DNA of 64,000 bases, from assembly GCF_036227565.1 (NCBI RefSeq), contig NZ_CP109460.1, positions 4,712,001 to 4,776,000 of the forward strand. The letters run 5' to 3'. Position numbers and translations under genes: made by a program. The notes below the pieces were generated by a model, which was not told the origin of the DNA, ran no database searches, and saw nothing but the letters and a program-made list of their open reading frames with translations. The stretch is from Streptomyces sp. NBC_01454 (GTDB taxonomy: Bacteria > Actinomycetota > Actinomycetes > Streptomycetales > Streptomycetaceae). Within the stretch, counting starts at the first letter, position 1. Each line of letters opens with the position of its first letter. Of this stretch, positions 1 to 8,039 are shown in pieces.

Positions 1-1
1 G

Positions 2-379
2 GCGGCCCGCGAGATGTGGCTGCTCGCACCGCCCGGCCGCACGGTCGTCGCCGTCGACGACGCCGGGACGGTGCTCGGTACGGCCAAGATGAACCCCAAC
101 CACATGGGCGGCGCCTCGCACATCGCCGGTGCCAGCTTCATGATCGACCCGCAGTACGGGGGCCGCGGCGTCGGGCGGGCCCTGGGCGAGCACGTACTGG
201 ACTGGGCCCGCGCCGAGGGCTACCGGGCGATGCAGTTCAACGCCGTCGTGGAGACCAACACGGGCGCCGTCGCGCTCTGGAAGTCGCTGGGCTTCCAGAT
301 CATGACGACCCTCCCCGAGGGTTTCCGGCATCCCACGGAGGGTTATGTGGGGCTGCACATCATGTATCGGCAGTTGTGA
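2..379 (+). CDS. GNAT-family N-acetyltransferase, 5' end cut by window edge
   Basis: The reading frame is open from the window edge, so the N terminus is missing; 125 residues are visible. It ends at a TGA at 377-379. The acetyl-CoA binding loop is seen as GGRGVGRAL (R/Q-x-x-G-x-G/A type), followed by a helix and the strand with NAVVETNTGAVALWKSLGF, the usual end of the GNAT fold. These enzymes move an acetyl group from acetyl-CoA to an amine; the substrate cannot be read from the sequence. It converges with the flavoprotein gene at 398-1135, 18 bases away. Confidence 0.85.
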   Translation, partial: AAREMWLLAPPGRTVVAVDDAGTVLGTAKMNPNHMGGASHIAGASFMIDPQYGGRGVGRALGEHVLDWARAEGYRAMQFNAVVETNTGAVALWKSLGFQIMTTLPEGFRHPTEGYVGLHIMYRQL

Positions 380-397
380 GGCCGGCCGCCGTTCTCC

Positions 398-1135
398 CTA
401 TGGCCAGAGCAGTTCCCGCACCCAGCGCCCGTCTTCGCGGCGGTAGTTGAGGCGCACGTGTCGGCGTTGCGCATCGCCCTGGAAGAACTCGACCTCCTCG
501 GGGTGCAGCACATACAGCGTCCAGCTCGGCACCGGCGCCTCCGGTTCGCGCCGGGCGCGCTCCCACGCGGCCTCCGAGGCACGCGCCAGCTCCTCGACCG
601 AGCCGAGCACCTCGCTCTGCCGGCCGACCAGCGCCGCCGCCAGCGCGCCCGTGGAGCGGCGGTGCAGATCGGCCGCGCTCTCCTCGGGGCCCGCCGCGGT
701 CACCGGCCCGCGGACCCGTACCTGGCGGCCGACCGCCGGCCAGTAGAAACCGAGGGCCGCCCGCGGCCGTGCCTGAAGTTCGCGGGCCTTGCGGCTGCCG
801 CGGTGCGAGGCGAAGTGCCAGCCGTGCTCATCGGCGTCGTGCAGCATCAGGGTCCGTACGGAGGGGGCGCCGGCCGCGTCGGCCGTGGCGAGCGTCATGG
901 TGTGCGGCTCGGGAACACCGGCCTCGGCGGCCTCCTGCAGCCACTGCCGGAACAGCGGCAGCGGCTCGGCGGGGGCCGCCGCCGGGTCGAACGACGGCAG
1001 CTCGGTGTCCCAGACCCGCAGCCCGCGCAGCAGCTCACGGAACGCGCGGGCCTCGGCCTCCTCGGCGTGGTGCGCCGCCGGGCTGCCGGCGGGGGCGGTG
1101 TCCGGGCTGTCGCGGTGCGCGGGGTGATCGGTCAT
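398..1135 (-). CDS. PNPOx-family (pyridoxamine 5'-phosphate oxidase-like) FMN protein
   Basis: A 245-residue protein with the order of a PdxH-type split-barrel enzyme: FMN-binding strand TMTLATADAAGAPSVRTLML, then HFASHRGSRKARELQARPRAALGFYW, and a C-terminal RRHVRLNYRREDGRW resembling the PNPOx dimerisation end. The pattern fits oxidation of pyridoxine or pyridoxamine phosphate to PLP with FMN, but actinobacteria hold several PdxH-like paralogues, so a PdxH role is not certain. An Ala/Glu-rich 35-residue N-terminal stretch precedes the domain. The sequence TACGCT lies 8-13 bases upstream of the ATG with no clear ribosome binding site, suggesting a leaderless transcript. Confidence 0.8.
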   Translation of the reverse strand: MTDHPAHRDSPDTAPAGSPAAHHAEEAEARAFRELLRGLRVWDTELPSFDPAAAPAEPLPLFRQWLQEAAEAGVPEPHTMTLATADAAGAPSVRTLMLHDADEHGWHFASHRGSRKARELQARPRAALGFYWPAVGRQVRVRGPVTAAGPEESAADLHRRSTGALAAALVGRQSEVLGSVEELARASEAAWERARREPEAPVPSWTLYVLHPEEVEFFQGDAQRRHVRLNYRREDGRWVRELLWP

Positions 1136-1200
1136 GCCAGGCAGCGTACGGCGATGGGCGGACGGGGCGGGGGAGCGGGCGGCGTACGGGGCATCGCAGC

Positions 1201-1255
1201 GAAGGCCGATGACGAAGGCCGATGACGAAGGCAGGCGACGACGGCCGATGACGTC
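1201..1255. repeat. Short imperfect tandem repeat (about 13 bp unit)
   Basis: The unit GAAGGCCGATGAC occurs twice in tandem at 1201-1226, followed by decayed copies to about 1255. It lies between the flavoprotein gene start and the MOSC remnant. Confidence 0.6.
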
Positions 1256-1264
1256 GGAGGCGGA

Positions 1265-1672
1265 TCAGAGCAGTTCGACGGTGTCCCCGCGTCGTACCCG
1301 TCCCGGCTGCGCGACCGTGGCCAGCGCGTCCAGCCGCATGTCGGGTGCCTGCGCAAGGGCGCGCAGGATCCGCGGGGAGTGCGGCAGGTCCTGCTGGGCC
1401 TCGTTGGTCATCACGCATCGCTCGCTGGAGCGTTCGAACCGTAAGCGCAGGGCACCGCCGATACGGGCGGTGCTGCCGAACCACTCGTCCTTCACGAACG
1501 CGGGCGTGCCCGGCGGCGTCCGCACCAGCAGATTCGGCCGGAACCGGCACTCGTCGACAGGCACGCCGGGCACGCCGGGCACGCCGGGCATGGCGGCGCG
1601 GACCCGGTCGAGGGTGGCGGTGGTCAGGAGGCTGACGGGGAGCTGGTCGAAGTGGCGGCCTCGTCCAGCTCT
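1265..1672 (-). pseudogene. C-terminal remnant of a MOSC-domain protein
   Basis: The open frame holds FDQLPVSLLTTATLDRVRA, then VDECRFRPNLLVRT, FVKDEWFGSTARIG and RCVMTNEAQQDLPHSP, which are the C-terminal half of a MOSC domain (molybdenum-cofactor sulfurase C-terminal type, with its conserved Cys). A stop at 1673-1675 cuts the frame upstream, and the first half of the domain plus any beta-barrel domain is missing. The run GVPGVPGVP at 1562-1591 is a local CCGGGCACG repeat. The gene therefore looks broken by truncation. A translation start at the ATG at 1589-1591 is possible but would leave only 108 residues. Confidence 0.7.
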
Positions 1673-1767
1673 TCACCGCCGGTGGATTTGATGGGGTACC
1701 GCCAGATCCGTTCGATCGTGCCGAGCGTCCTGCCCCTCTCCGTTCCTCCCCCCCCGTGCGTGGCTTC

Positions 1768-2397
1768 TCAGTTCGCTTCCATGGCGACCCGCGCCCCGAA
1801 GCCGAGGAGCACCACGCCCGTCACGCGGTCCAGCAGGCGGCGGACCCTGGGCCGTTCGAAGAACGAGCGCGCCCGGGAGACCAGGTAGGCGTAGGCCCCG
1901 AGCCAGGTCAGGGTCAGTGCCGCGTGCAGCAGGACCAGCAGTCCCATGCCGGCCGTCATGGACAGTTGGTGCGGGGCCAGCGTCGGCAGCAGACCGGTGT
2001 AGAACACGGCGATCTTCGGGTTGAGGACGTTGGTGGTCAGGCCCGTGAGATAGGCGCGCCCCGCACCCGTGGTCTGTGACCCGGCGGTCCGCGGTGCGCA
2101 GCGGCGGCTCTGCCACAGCGACTGCAGGCCGAGGACGACCAGGTACCCGGCGCCCAGGATCTTGACCACGAAGTACGCCTCCGCCGAGGCCGCGAGAACC
2201 GCCGCGAGCCCGACAACGGTGAACACGCCCCACACCAGGAGCCCGGTGGTGATGCCGGCGGCGGCGCGCAGGGCCTCCGCCCGGCCTGCGGTGATCGCGC
2301 GCTTGGTGACCACGGCCATGTCCGGGCCCGGGACCACGGTCAGCAGGGCGAGCACTCCGGCCGCCGCGAAGGTCTGCGTCCACAGAGGAGTCCACAT
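1768..2397 (-). CDS. LysE/RhtB-family amino-acid exporter
   Basis: A 209-residue membrane protein starting MWTPLWTQTF, with the LysE family N-terminal signature TVVPGPDMAVVTKRAITAGR (the VxPGP motif) and about six hydrophobic segments, including AAGITTGLLVWGVFTVVGLA and ILGAGYLVVLGLQSLW. NVLNPKIAVFY is the second family hallmark. These proteins export amino acids or their analogues across the cytoplasmic membrane. An upstream in-frame start at 2448 would add 17 basic residues that do not resemble the family, so the inner ATG at 2395-2397 is preferred. No strong ribosome binding site is visible for either start. Confidence 0.85.
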   Translation of the reverse strand: MWTPLWTQTFAAAGVLALLTVVPGPDMAVVTKRAITAGRAEALRAAAGITTGLLVWGVFTVVGLAAVLAASAEAYFVVKILGAGYLVVLGLQSLWQSRRCAPRTAGSQTTGAGRAYLTGLTTNVLNPKIAVFYTGLLPTLAPHQLSMTAGMGLLVLLHAALTLTWLGAYAYLVSRARSFFERPRVRRLLDRVTGVVLLGFGARVAMEAN

Positions 2398-2463
2398 GGG
2401 AGTCAGTCTGCTGCGAATCGGTCGCCGCCGTGATGTGAGACCGACCACGGACGGGGCGGCCGG

Positions 2464-2503
2464 CGCCCCACCGTCGTCACCATCGCCCCACCGTCGTCAC
2501 CAT
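2464..2503. repeat. Tandem duplication of a 20-bp unit
   Basis: CGCCCCACCGTCGTCACCAT is present twice head to tail at 2464-2483 and 2484-2503, between the divergent LysE and VOC genes. It is a perfect duplication in the intergenic region. Confidence 0.85.
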
Positions 2504-2542
2504 CGCCGCCCCTGCGGACGTCCCGGAAGTCCTGTGCCAACT

Positions 2543-2559
2543 AGGACACGTTCCGTCCT
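2543..2559. promoter_or_regulatory. Inverted repeat AGGAC-N7-GTCCT upstream of VOC gene
   Basis: AGGAC at 2543-2547 and GTCCT at 2555-2559 form a five-base inverted repeat around CACGTTC-type sequence, about 50 bases before the VOC start codon. The position suits a repressor or activator site in the promoter. The factor is unknown. Confidence 0.35.
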
Positions 2560-2609
2560 CGATGCTCACTAGCGTGGACTCCGGCAGCGTCACTCGTGAA
2601 GGGGATCCG

Positions 2610-3383
2610 ATGAGCGAGATCAGCAGCAACCAGCCGTTCGGGACGCCGACATGGATCGATCTCGGGGTCCCCGACCTCGACCGTGCGCAGGAGTTCTACC
2701 GCGCGCTGTTCGGCTGGGAGTACGCGCAGGTGCCGACGGCGAACGGCCCGCTCACCCTGTGTCTGCTGCGCGGACGGCGGGTGGCGGCGCTGCGGCCCGT
2801 CGCCGCCACCGATGCCGAGGGCGAGTCCTGGTGGCATCCATATCTCGCCACCGACGACTGCGACGGTGCCGTCCGGCGGATCACCGAGAGCGGCGGGACC
2901 CTGCTCGCGCCGCCGACCGACCTGGCGGATCTGGCCCGTACGGCCGTCGTGACGGACTCCGTCGGCGCCCGCTTCGGCCTCTGGCAGGGATATGCGCTGC
3001 CGGGCTGTGAGCTGGTCAACGAGCCCTGCACGCTGGTCCGCAACGACCTGTCGTCCCCGGCCCCCGAGCCGGCCCGCCACTTCTACGCCGGCGTCTTCAA
3101 CTTCACGCTCGACGGCAACGACGCCGTCCCCGATCTCGACTTCACCTTCCTGCGCCGCCCCGACGGCCATGAGATCGGCGGCATCTTCGGGGCCCCGGCG
3201 GCCACCGCGTCCCGCTGGCAGACCGTGTTCGAGGTGGCGGACACCGATGAGCTGGTCGCCCTCGCCCGCGACGCGGGCGGCACGGCGGCCGCCCCCGAGG
3301 ACGCCCCCTACGGGCGGATGGCCGCGATCACCGACCCCTTCGGAACGGCCCTCAGCGTCATCACCCGCCCGCCCGCCCCGTAG
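2610..3383 (+). CDS. Two-domain VOC (glyoxalase/bleomycin-resistance type) protein
   Basis: A 257-residue protein with two VOC modules: WIDLGVPDLDRAQEFYRALF opens the first, and NDLSSPAPEPARHFYAGVF opens the second. Each ends with the usual DPFG-type strand (TDSVGARFGLWQG; TDPFGTALSVI). VOC proteins bind a divalent metal and act as lyases, dioxygenases or drug-binding proteins; this two-domain form is common in Streptomyces and its substrate is not known. The start at 2610 is chosen because GAAGGGGA lies just upstream; an earlier in-frame ATG at 2562 lacks one. Confidence 0.85.
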   Translation: MSEISSNQPFGTPTWIDLGVPDLDRAQEFYRALFGWEYAQVPTANGPLTLCLLRGRRVAALRPVAATDAEGESWWHPYLATDDCDGAVRRITESGGTLLAPPTDLADLARTAVVTDSVGARFGLWQGYALPGCELVNEPCTLVRNDLSSPAPEPARHFYAGVFNFTLDGNDAVPDLDFTFLRRPDGHEIGGIFGAPAATASRWQTVFEVADTDELVALARDAGGTAAAPEDAPYGRMAAITDPFGTALSVITRPPAP

Positions 3384-3411
3384 GCCTGGTCACCGCCGGC
3401 GCTCCCGCCCC

Positions 3412-4596
3412 TCAGTCCCGCCCCAGCACCACGGTTCCCGAGGAACAGAACCAGCCACCGGTGCCCGAGGCGACCGCGAGCCGGGGCGGCGCGCCGTCGG
3501 CCTTACGGACCTGGCGGTCCCGGCCGGCCTCACCCCGCAGCTGGCGTACCGCCTCGACCAGCAGGAACAACCCCCGCATACCGGGGTGGCAGGCGGACAG
3601 TCCGCCGCCGTCGGTGTTGACCGGCAACTCCCCGTCCCGCAGCAGCCGCCCCGTCCCGACGAACGCACCGCCCTCGCCCTTGGCGCAGAACCCCAGGTCC
3701 TCCAGCGTTACCAGGGTCATATAGGTGAAGGCGTCGTACAGCTCGGCGAGATCGATCTCGTCGGGGCGGACCCCGGCACGGGCGAAGGCCAGCCGGCCGG
3801 AGACGGCCGCAGGCGAGACGGTGAAGTCGTCCCACTCCGACATGGTGGTGTGGGAGACCGCGGTGCCCGAACCGAGCACCCATATGGGCGGCTTGGCCAG
3901 ATCCTGGACGCGGTCCTCGGCGACGAGCAGGACCGCACAGCCGCCGTCGGAGCGGATGCAGCAGTGCAGTGTGGTGAACGGGTCGGCGATCACCGGGCCG
4001 CCGAGGACCTCGTCGACGGTGATCGGATCGCGGTACATGGCCTCCGGATTGGCCGCCGCGTTGGCCCGTGTCTGGACCGCCACCTGGGCCAACTGCTCCA
4101 GTGTGGTGCCGTATTGGTGCATATGGCGGCGGGCGGCCATGGCGTATTTGGCGATCAGGGTGTGCCCGTAAGGGACCTCGAACTGCAGGGGGCCGCGGGC
4201 GCCGAAGGAGAGGTTCGAGGTGCGGCGCCCCGCCTTGATGTCGGCGCGGGCGGTGGAGCCGTAGACGAGGAGCACCGCGTCGGCGTGGCCGGCGGCGATC
4301 GCCTCGGCGGCGTGCGCGGCCAGCACCTCCCAGGTGGCGCCGCCGACCGAGGTCGAGTCGACCCAGGTGGGGCGCAGTCCCAGATATTCGGCGACCTCGA
4401 TGGGCGCGAGGGTGCCCAGCCCGGCCGAGGCGAAGCCGTCGATCGCCGAGCGGTCCAGGCCGCTGTCGGCGAGCGCCCGGCGGGCGGCCTGGGCGTGCAG
4501 GGCGTACGGGGTGGCGTCGTCCACGCGTCCGCAGTCGGACAGGGCGACTCCGGCGACAGCGACCTTGCGATTCCCGTAAGGGGTCCCTGAAGTCAT
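3412..4596 (-). CDS. SCP2-type thiolase / lipid-transfer protein
   Basis: A 394-residue member of the thiolase superfamily, SCP2/Ltp branch, related to enzymes that cleave beta-ketoacyl-CoA in beta-oxidation. VAVAGVALSDCGRV starts the N-terminal domain; GGATWEVLAAHAAEAIAAG is the usual active-site helix region; ELYDAFTYMTLVTLEDLGF and GGGLSACHPGMRG form the C-terminal active site, where the Cys-His-Pro resembles the GHP motif of true thiolases. The operator palindrome at 4601-4615 ends four bases before the ATG. TACCGT inside it sits where a -10 box of a leaderless transcript would be, so repressor binding should block transcription directly. Confidence 0.85.
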   Translation of the reverse strand: MTSGTPYGNRKVAVAGVALSDCGRVDDATPYALHAQAARRALADSGLDRSAIDGFASAGLGTLAPIEVAEYLGLRPTWVDSTSVGGATWEVLAAHAAEAIAAGHADAVLLVYGSTARADIKAGRRTSNLSFGARGPLQFEVPYGHTLIAKYAMAARRHMHQYGTTLEQLAQVAVQTRANAAANPEAMYRDPITVDEVLGGPVIADPFTTLHCCIRSDGGCAVLLVAEDRVQDLAKPPIWVLGSGTAVSHTTMSEWDDFTVSPAAVSGRLAFARAGVRPDEIDLAELYDAFTYMTLVTLEDLGFCAKGEGGAFVGTGRLLRDGELPVNTDGGGLSACHPGMRGLFLLVEAVRQLRGEAGRDRQVRKADGAPPRLAVASGTGGWFCSSGTVVLGRD

Positions 4597-4600
4597 GAAT

Positions 4601-4615
4601 CTGACGGTACATCAG
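4601..4615. promoter_or_regulatory. Regulon operator, CTGACG-N3-CGTCAG type (one mismatch)
   Basis: CTGACGGTACATCAG matches the palindrome shared across this window except for one base (A for G in the right half). It ends four bases from the thiolase start codon on the minus strand. Confidence 0.7.
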
Positions 4616-5209
4616 ATGCGGGGTGCCCGGGCAGGGGGCGGGCAGGGGGCGGAGTGCGGCCGCCGGTCCGCCGCGGCGGACCGGCGGCCGGGGCGAACGG
4701 GGGTCGCGTGCGCCCGGGGTGCGCCTTAAAGCGATTATCGGAGATATCGCGCGACCTTTAAATGCTTTCCCGGGGAGGGTATTCTCCGTTTGCGTGTGAA
4801 ATTTCCGGCGAGGTGTACGGCCGGTTCACTGCTCGCTGTTTGCCCATGCGGCGGAGCAGACATTTCCGTGTGCGGGATGCATCTTTTCCCGCCGGCCCTG
4901 GGGAGTGTCATGTTCGCCTTGATTTCATGGTCTTGGGAGCGCGCCCGAGCGCCCGGTTCCATTATTCCTCCGCATTTATGGCAGGTGCCGCCATTTCGCG
5001 GATGACGCGCGCCAGGAAATTGTCCCCGCCGCGGTCGGGGCGGGTTCCTGTGTGGCCGGCGGCAGCTTGAGCACGTGGAGCGCCACCGACTCATCCCTGG
5101 TCCCGGACCGGTGCCATCGATTCCACCACCATTCTCCCCTGCTCTCTCAGGAGAGCACCTTCAGGCACATAGCCAAGTGCATTTCCCTTCCAGTCCCACA
5201 GGAGAAATC
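4616..5209. other. 594-bp intergenic region, no convincing gene
   Basis: The stretch between the divergent thiolase and secreted-protein genes has lower G+C than its surroundings, with islands such as TTAAAGCGATTATC near 4726 and CCTTTAAATGC near 4755. No frame shows Streptomyces-like third-position bias with a credible start. It may hold promoters and a long leader for the secreted protein. Confidence 0.55.
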
Positions 5210-5719
5210 GTGCGTCACTTCAACGTCAAGCGTCTCGCGCTGAGTGCGGCCACCGGATTCGCGGCCCTGCTTTTCTGCACGCATCCGGCATCGGCCGCCG
5301 CAGGTACCGGCGGCGGTCAGTATCCTCCCGGAGAGGAAGTATTCCAGCTGACCGCGCAGCAGACACAGGGCACTTTTGTCGATGTGGACGGGTCGTCCGG
5401 CCCCAGTCAGGGGGATGAATTCGTCATCAGCGGGAATCTCCTGCGCGGCAGTACCACGGTCGGCACCTACGGCCAGATCTGCACCCTGACCCGCACCGCC
5501 CCCGCCGATGAGTTCGACCTCCAGTGCGCGGCCGACCTCACCCTTCCCCAGGGGCAGCTCACCGTCCAGGGCCGTTTCACCGTCACCAGCGCCGGCCCCG
5601 GCGACATCGACCTCGCGATCACCGGAGGCACGGGGCGCTACCGCACCGCGCGCGGCACCATCCACGGTGTCAACACCAGCAGCACGGAAACGCAGCTCAC
5701 GGTGCATCTGATCCGCTGA
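5210..5719 (+). CDS. Secreted protein of the allene-oxide-cyclase/dirigent barrel type
   Basis: A 169-residue protein with a GTG start at 5210 preceded by AGGAG. It has a signal peptide: basic VRHFNVKR, hydrophobic core LALSAATGFAALLFC, and cleavage after THPASA. The mature part has beta-strand features of the AOC-barrel-like/dirigent-like fold, including GDEFVISGNL, GTYGQICTLT, LPQGQLTVQGRF and the loop AITGGTGRYRTARGTI, a hallmark of that fold. Bacterial members are secreted proteins of unknown role; none has a defined reaction that I can assign here. It stands alone, with no cotranscribed neighbour. Confidence 0.7.
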   Translation: MRHFNVKRLALSAATGFAALLFCTHPASAAAGTGGGQYPPGEEVFQLTAQQTQGTFVDVDGSSGPSQGDEFVISGNLLRGSTTVGTYGQICTLTRTAPADEFDLQCAADLTLPQGQLTVQGRFTVTSAGPGDIDLAITGGTGRYRTARGTIHGVNTSSTETQLTVHLIR

Positions 5720-5831
5720 GCCGGGCGGCAGGCGTCCGAGGGCGGCCCCAGGTGAACCCGGGGCCGCCCACCGGAGTCCGGGCGCCGATGACTGCGGGCT
5801 CGCCCTAGGAAAGTGCACCGCCCGTCCCTAC

Positions 5832-5848
5832 TATGACGGCCCGTCAGA
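5832..5848. promoter_or_regulatory. Regulon operator, TGACG-N3-CGTCA, upstream of acyl-CoA dehydrogenase
   Basis: TGACGGCCCGTCA at 5834-5846 is a perfect palindrome and an exact match to the shared core. It lies 64 bases before the acyl-CoA dehydrogenase start. Confidence 0.75.
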
Positions 5849-5910
5849 TCGGAAGCCGGCGGCCCGTCGGACCGGACGGGTGTTGTCGCACGGTCGGGAG
5901 GAGCCCGCCG

Positions 5911-7314
5911 ATGGATGCCGCGTTCACCGAGGAGCAGCACGAAATCCGCCGTACGCTGCGCGAACTGCTGCTCAAGCGCTGCGGCCCGGACAGCGTCAAG
6001 GCGGCGGTGCGCACCCCACCGGGATACGACCGGGAGCTGTGGGGGGAGCTCGCCGGCCGGCTCGGACTGCCCGGGCTGGCACTGCCCGCCGCGTACGGAG
6101 GCGTCGGCTGCGGGCCCACCGAACTCGCCCTGGCCTGCGAGGAAACCGGCCGTGTCGTCCTTCCCTCGCCACTGATCGCCACCGCCGCGCTGGCCGCCCC
6201 GCTGATCCTCGCGCTGGGCAGTGCGCGGCAGCGGGCCGGACTGCTGCCGGCCCTGGCCACCGGGGAGCTGACCGGCACGCTGGTCGTACCGGGCGGGCAA
6301 CTGGCCACCGCGCTGGCGCTGACCGGCCCGAACGACGGCGACTGGACGGGCGGCGGCCGGGCCGGCGGGATCCAGGCGCGGCCGGCCGACGGCGGCTGGC
6401 GGCTGTACGGCGAGGCCGGGCAGGTGCTGGCCGGGCACACCGCGGAGGTACTGGTGGTGGCCGCCCACGCCGGCGGGTTCACGCGCAGCCGCACCCTGCT
6501 CTTCGTCGTCCGGGCGGCGGCAGCGGCGGCAGCGGCGGCAGCGACGGAGGCGACGGCAGCGACGGCAGCGACGGCAGCGACGGAGGGGGCCTGCGGGCCG
6601 CGGGACGGCGGGGCCGGGGTGCCCGGTCTGCTGCGGACCCGGCAGACCGTGCTGGACGAGACCCGTGCGCAGGCCCGCCTCGAACTGCGTGACGTGCCGG
6701 CCGAGTTGCTGGGGGAGGGGCCCGCGGAGGAAGCCGAGGTGACCGCGGCGCTCGCCGCGACCGGGGTGGTGGCGGCCGCGGCGCTGGCCGCCGAGGCCGT
6801 CGGGGCGGCCGACGCGGCGCTCGCCCGTACCGTCGCCCACGTCAAGGAGCGCGAGCAGTTCGGCCGGCCGATCGGCGCCTTCCAGGCGGTGCAGCACCGT
6901 CTCGCCGATCTGTACGTACAGCTGCAGGCGGCGCGCTCGGCGGCGTACTACGCGGCCTGGTCGGCGGGCGGTGCGGGCGCGGCGGGGCCGGAGGGTGCGG
7001 CCGAGCCCGGTGCGGCGGCGCTGGCCCTCGCCCAGGCGCTGGAGACGCTGCGCAGGGTGGCGGCCGAGGCGGTGCAGCTGCACGGCGGCATCGGCTTCAC
7101 CTGGGAGCACGAGGCGCATCTGTACTTCAAGCGTGCGGCCTGCGACGAACTGCTGCTGGGCCCCGTGCACCGGCTGCGGGCGCGGGCCGCCGAGGAGGTG
7201 GGGCTGTTCGCGGGCGGCGAGGGAGGTGCGGGCGCCGGCGGCGGGCCGGAGTGCGGCGGGGCGGCGGTCGGCGGGCCGGCGGCGGCCCTCGCGTCCGAGG
7301 CGGCGGACGTCTGA
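5911..7314 (+). CDS. Acyl-CoA dehydrogenase with a poly-Ala insertion
   Basis: A 467-residue FAD enzyme expected to oxidise an acyl-CoA to the 2-enoyl-CoA. The N-terminal helical domain starts MDAAFTEEQHEIRRTLREL; the last helical domain carries VKEREQFGRPIGAFQAVQHRLADLY and the family C-terminal signature AVQLHGGIGFTWEHEAHLYFKRA. It is longer than the usual 380-400 residues. Residues about 202-225 are an Ala/Thr run encoded by eight copies of a 9-base repeat, and Gly/Ala-rich patches follow near 350 and at the C terminus. The start at 5911 has GGGAGGAG upstream. The stop overlaps the next start (TGATG), so the two genes are translationally coupled. A regulon operator lies in the promoter. 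Confidence 0.9.
   Translation: MDAAFTEEQHEIRRTLRELLLKRCGPDSVKAAVRTPPGYDRELWGELAGRLGLPGLALPAAYGGVGCGPTELALACEETGRVVLPSPLIATAALAAPLILALGSARQRAGLLPALATGELTGTLVVPGGQLATALALTGPNDGDWTGGGRAGGIQARPADGGWRLYGEAGQVLAGHTAEVLVVAAHAGGFTRSRTLLFVVRAAAAAAAAAATEATAATAATAATEGACGPRDGGAGVPGLLRTRQTVLDETRAQARLELRDVPAELLGEGPAEEAEVTAALAATGVVAAAALAAEAVGAADAALARTVAHVKEREQFGRPIGAFQAVQHRLADLYVQLQAARSAAYYAAWSAGGAGAAGPEGAAEPGAAALALAQALETLRRVAAEAVQLHGGIGFTWEHEAHLYFKRAACDELLLGPVHRLRARAAEEVGLFAGGEGGAGAGGGPECGGAAVGGPAAALASEAADV
6514..6585 (+). repeat. Eight-copy 9-bp tandem repeat inside the acyl-CoA dehydrogenase gene
   Basis: Three copies of GCGGCGGCA are followed by five copies of GCGACGG(CA/AG). All are in frame and encode an Ala/Thr-rich run in what should be the beta-domain region of the enzyme. 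Such repeats change length easily by slippage in whole codons. Confidence 0.85.
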
Positions 7315-7784
7315 TGCCGCCCGGTGAGCGGCTGCTCCAGAAGATCTCCGCCACCCGTGCGTTCGCCCGGATCGCGCCCCACGTCATCCCCGGACTGGAC
7401 CGCGCCCTGCACCGGCTGACCCGGGGAAAGGTGCTGCTCAGCGCCCGGATGCTGCCCGGGGTGGTGCTGACCGCGACCGGCGCGAGGAGTGGGCAGCCGC
7501 GGCGCACTCCGCTGGCGTGCCTGCCGCAGGAGGACGGCAGCTGGATAGTGGTCGGCAGCAACTTCGGACGGCCGGGGCATCCGGCCTGGACCGGAAACCT
7601 CCTCAAGTACCCGGAGGCCGAGGTGAGTTGGCGGGGCCTGGACGTTCCGGTGCGGGCCCGGCTGCTGACCGGCGGGGAACGGGCGCGGGCGTGGCGGGCG
7701 GCGCTGGCGTTCTGGCCGCCGTACGCCGCGTACCAGGCGCGGGTGGCGCGGGAGATCCGGCTGTTCCTGCTGGAGCGGCGCTGA
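7314..7784 (+). CDS. Deazaflavin (F420)-dependent nitroreductase-family protein (DDN-like)
   Basis: A 156-residue protein with the split-barrel signature of the DDN/FDOR-A family: VVLTATGARSGQPRRTPL binds the F420 phosphate tail in characterised members, followed by WIVVGSNFGRPGHPAWTGNLLKYPEAEV. These enzymes use reduced F420 to reduce enones, quinones or other substrates. It overlaps the acyl-CoA dehydrogenase stop by one base, so it should act with it, perhaps reducing or reoxidising an intermediate. F420 can be made here because fbiC is in the same window. Confidence 0.85.
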   Translation: MPPGERLLQKISATRAFARIAPHVIPGLDRALHRLTRGKVLLSARMLPGVVLTATGARSGQPRRTPLACLPQEDGSWIVVGSNFGRPGHPAWTGNLLKYPEAEVSWRGLDVPVRARLLTGGERARAWRAALAFWPPYAAYQARVAREIRLFLLERR

Positions 7785-7840
7785 ACGAGCCGGCCGACGG
7801 GGTCGTGGCGTCATGGCCGGCTGACCCCGGGGCCCCTACG

Positions 7841-7887
7841 GCAGCGGGCGCCGCGGCGACCCCTGGGGATCGCGCGGCGCCCGCTGC
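7841..7887 (+). terminator. Strong hairpin after the acyl-CoA dehydrogenase operon
   Basis: Arms GCAGCGGGCGCCGCG at 7841-7855 and its exact complement at 7873-7887 give a 15-bp stem with a 17-base loop. There is no T-run, as is usual for actinobacterial terminators. It lies between the convergent oxidoreductase and TetR genes, so it may serve both directions. Confidence 0.65.
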
Positions 7888-8039
7888 GTGGGTAATACAG
7901 CTATGGCAGGACGGATACAGGACCGACGGCGAACCGTCCCGGGCACACCGGGACTTCGGGGCACGGCGGCTTCTCGGGCCGCTTCCCCGGCTGCTGTCGC
8001 GGATGCTTCGTCAGGCGGCGGAACTCACAAGAGACGACG

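Noticed and set aside
4762..5070. A 102-codon frame before the secreted barrel-like protein
   Set aside because: Cys/Arg-rich product without domain or bias; likely chance.
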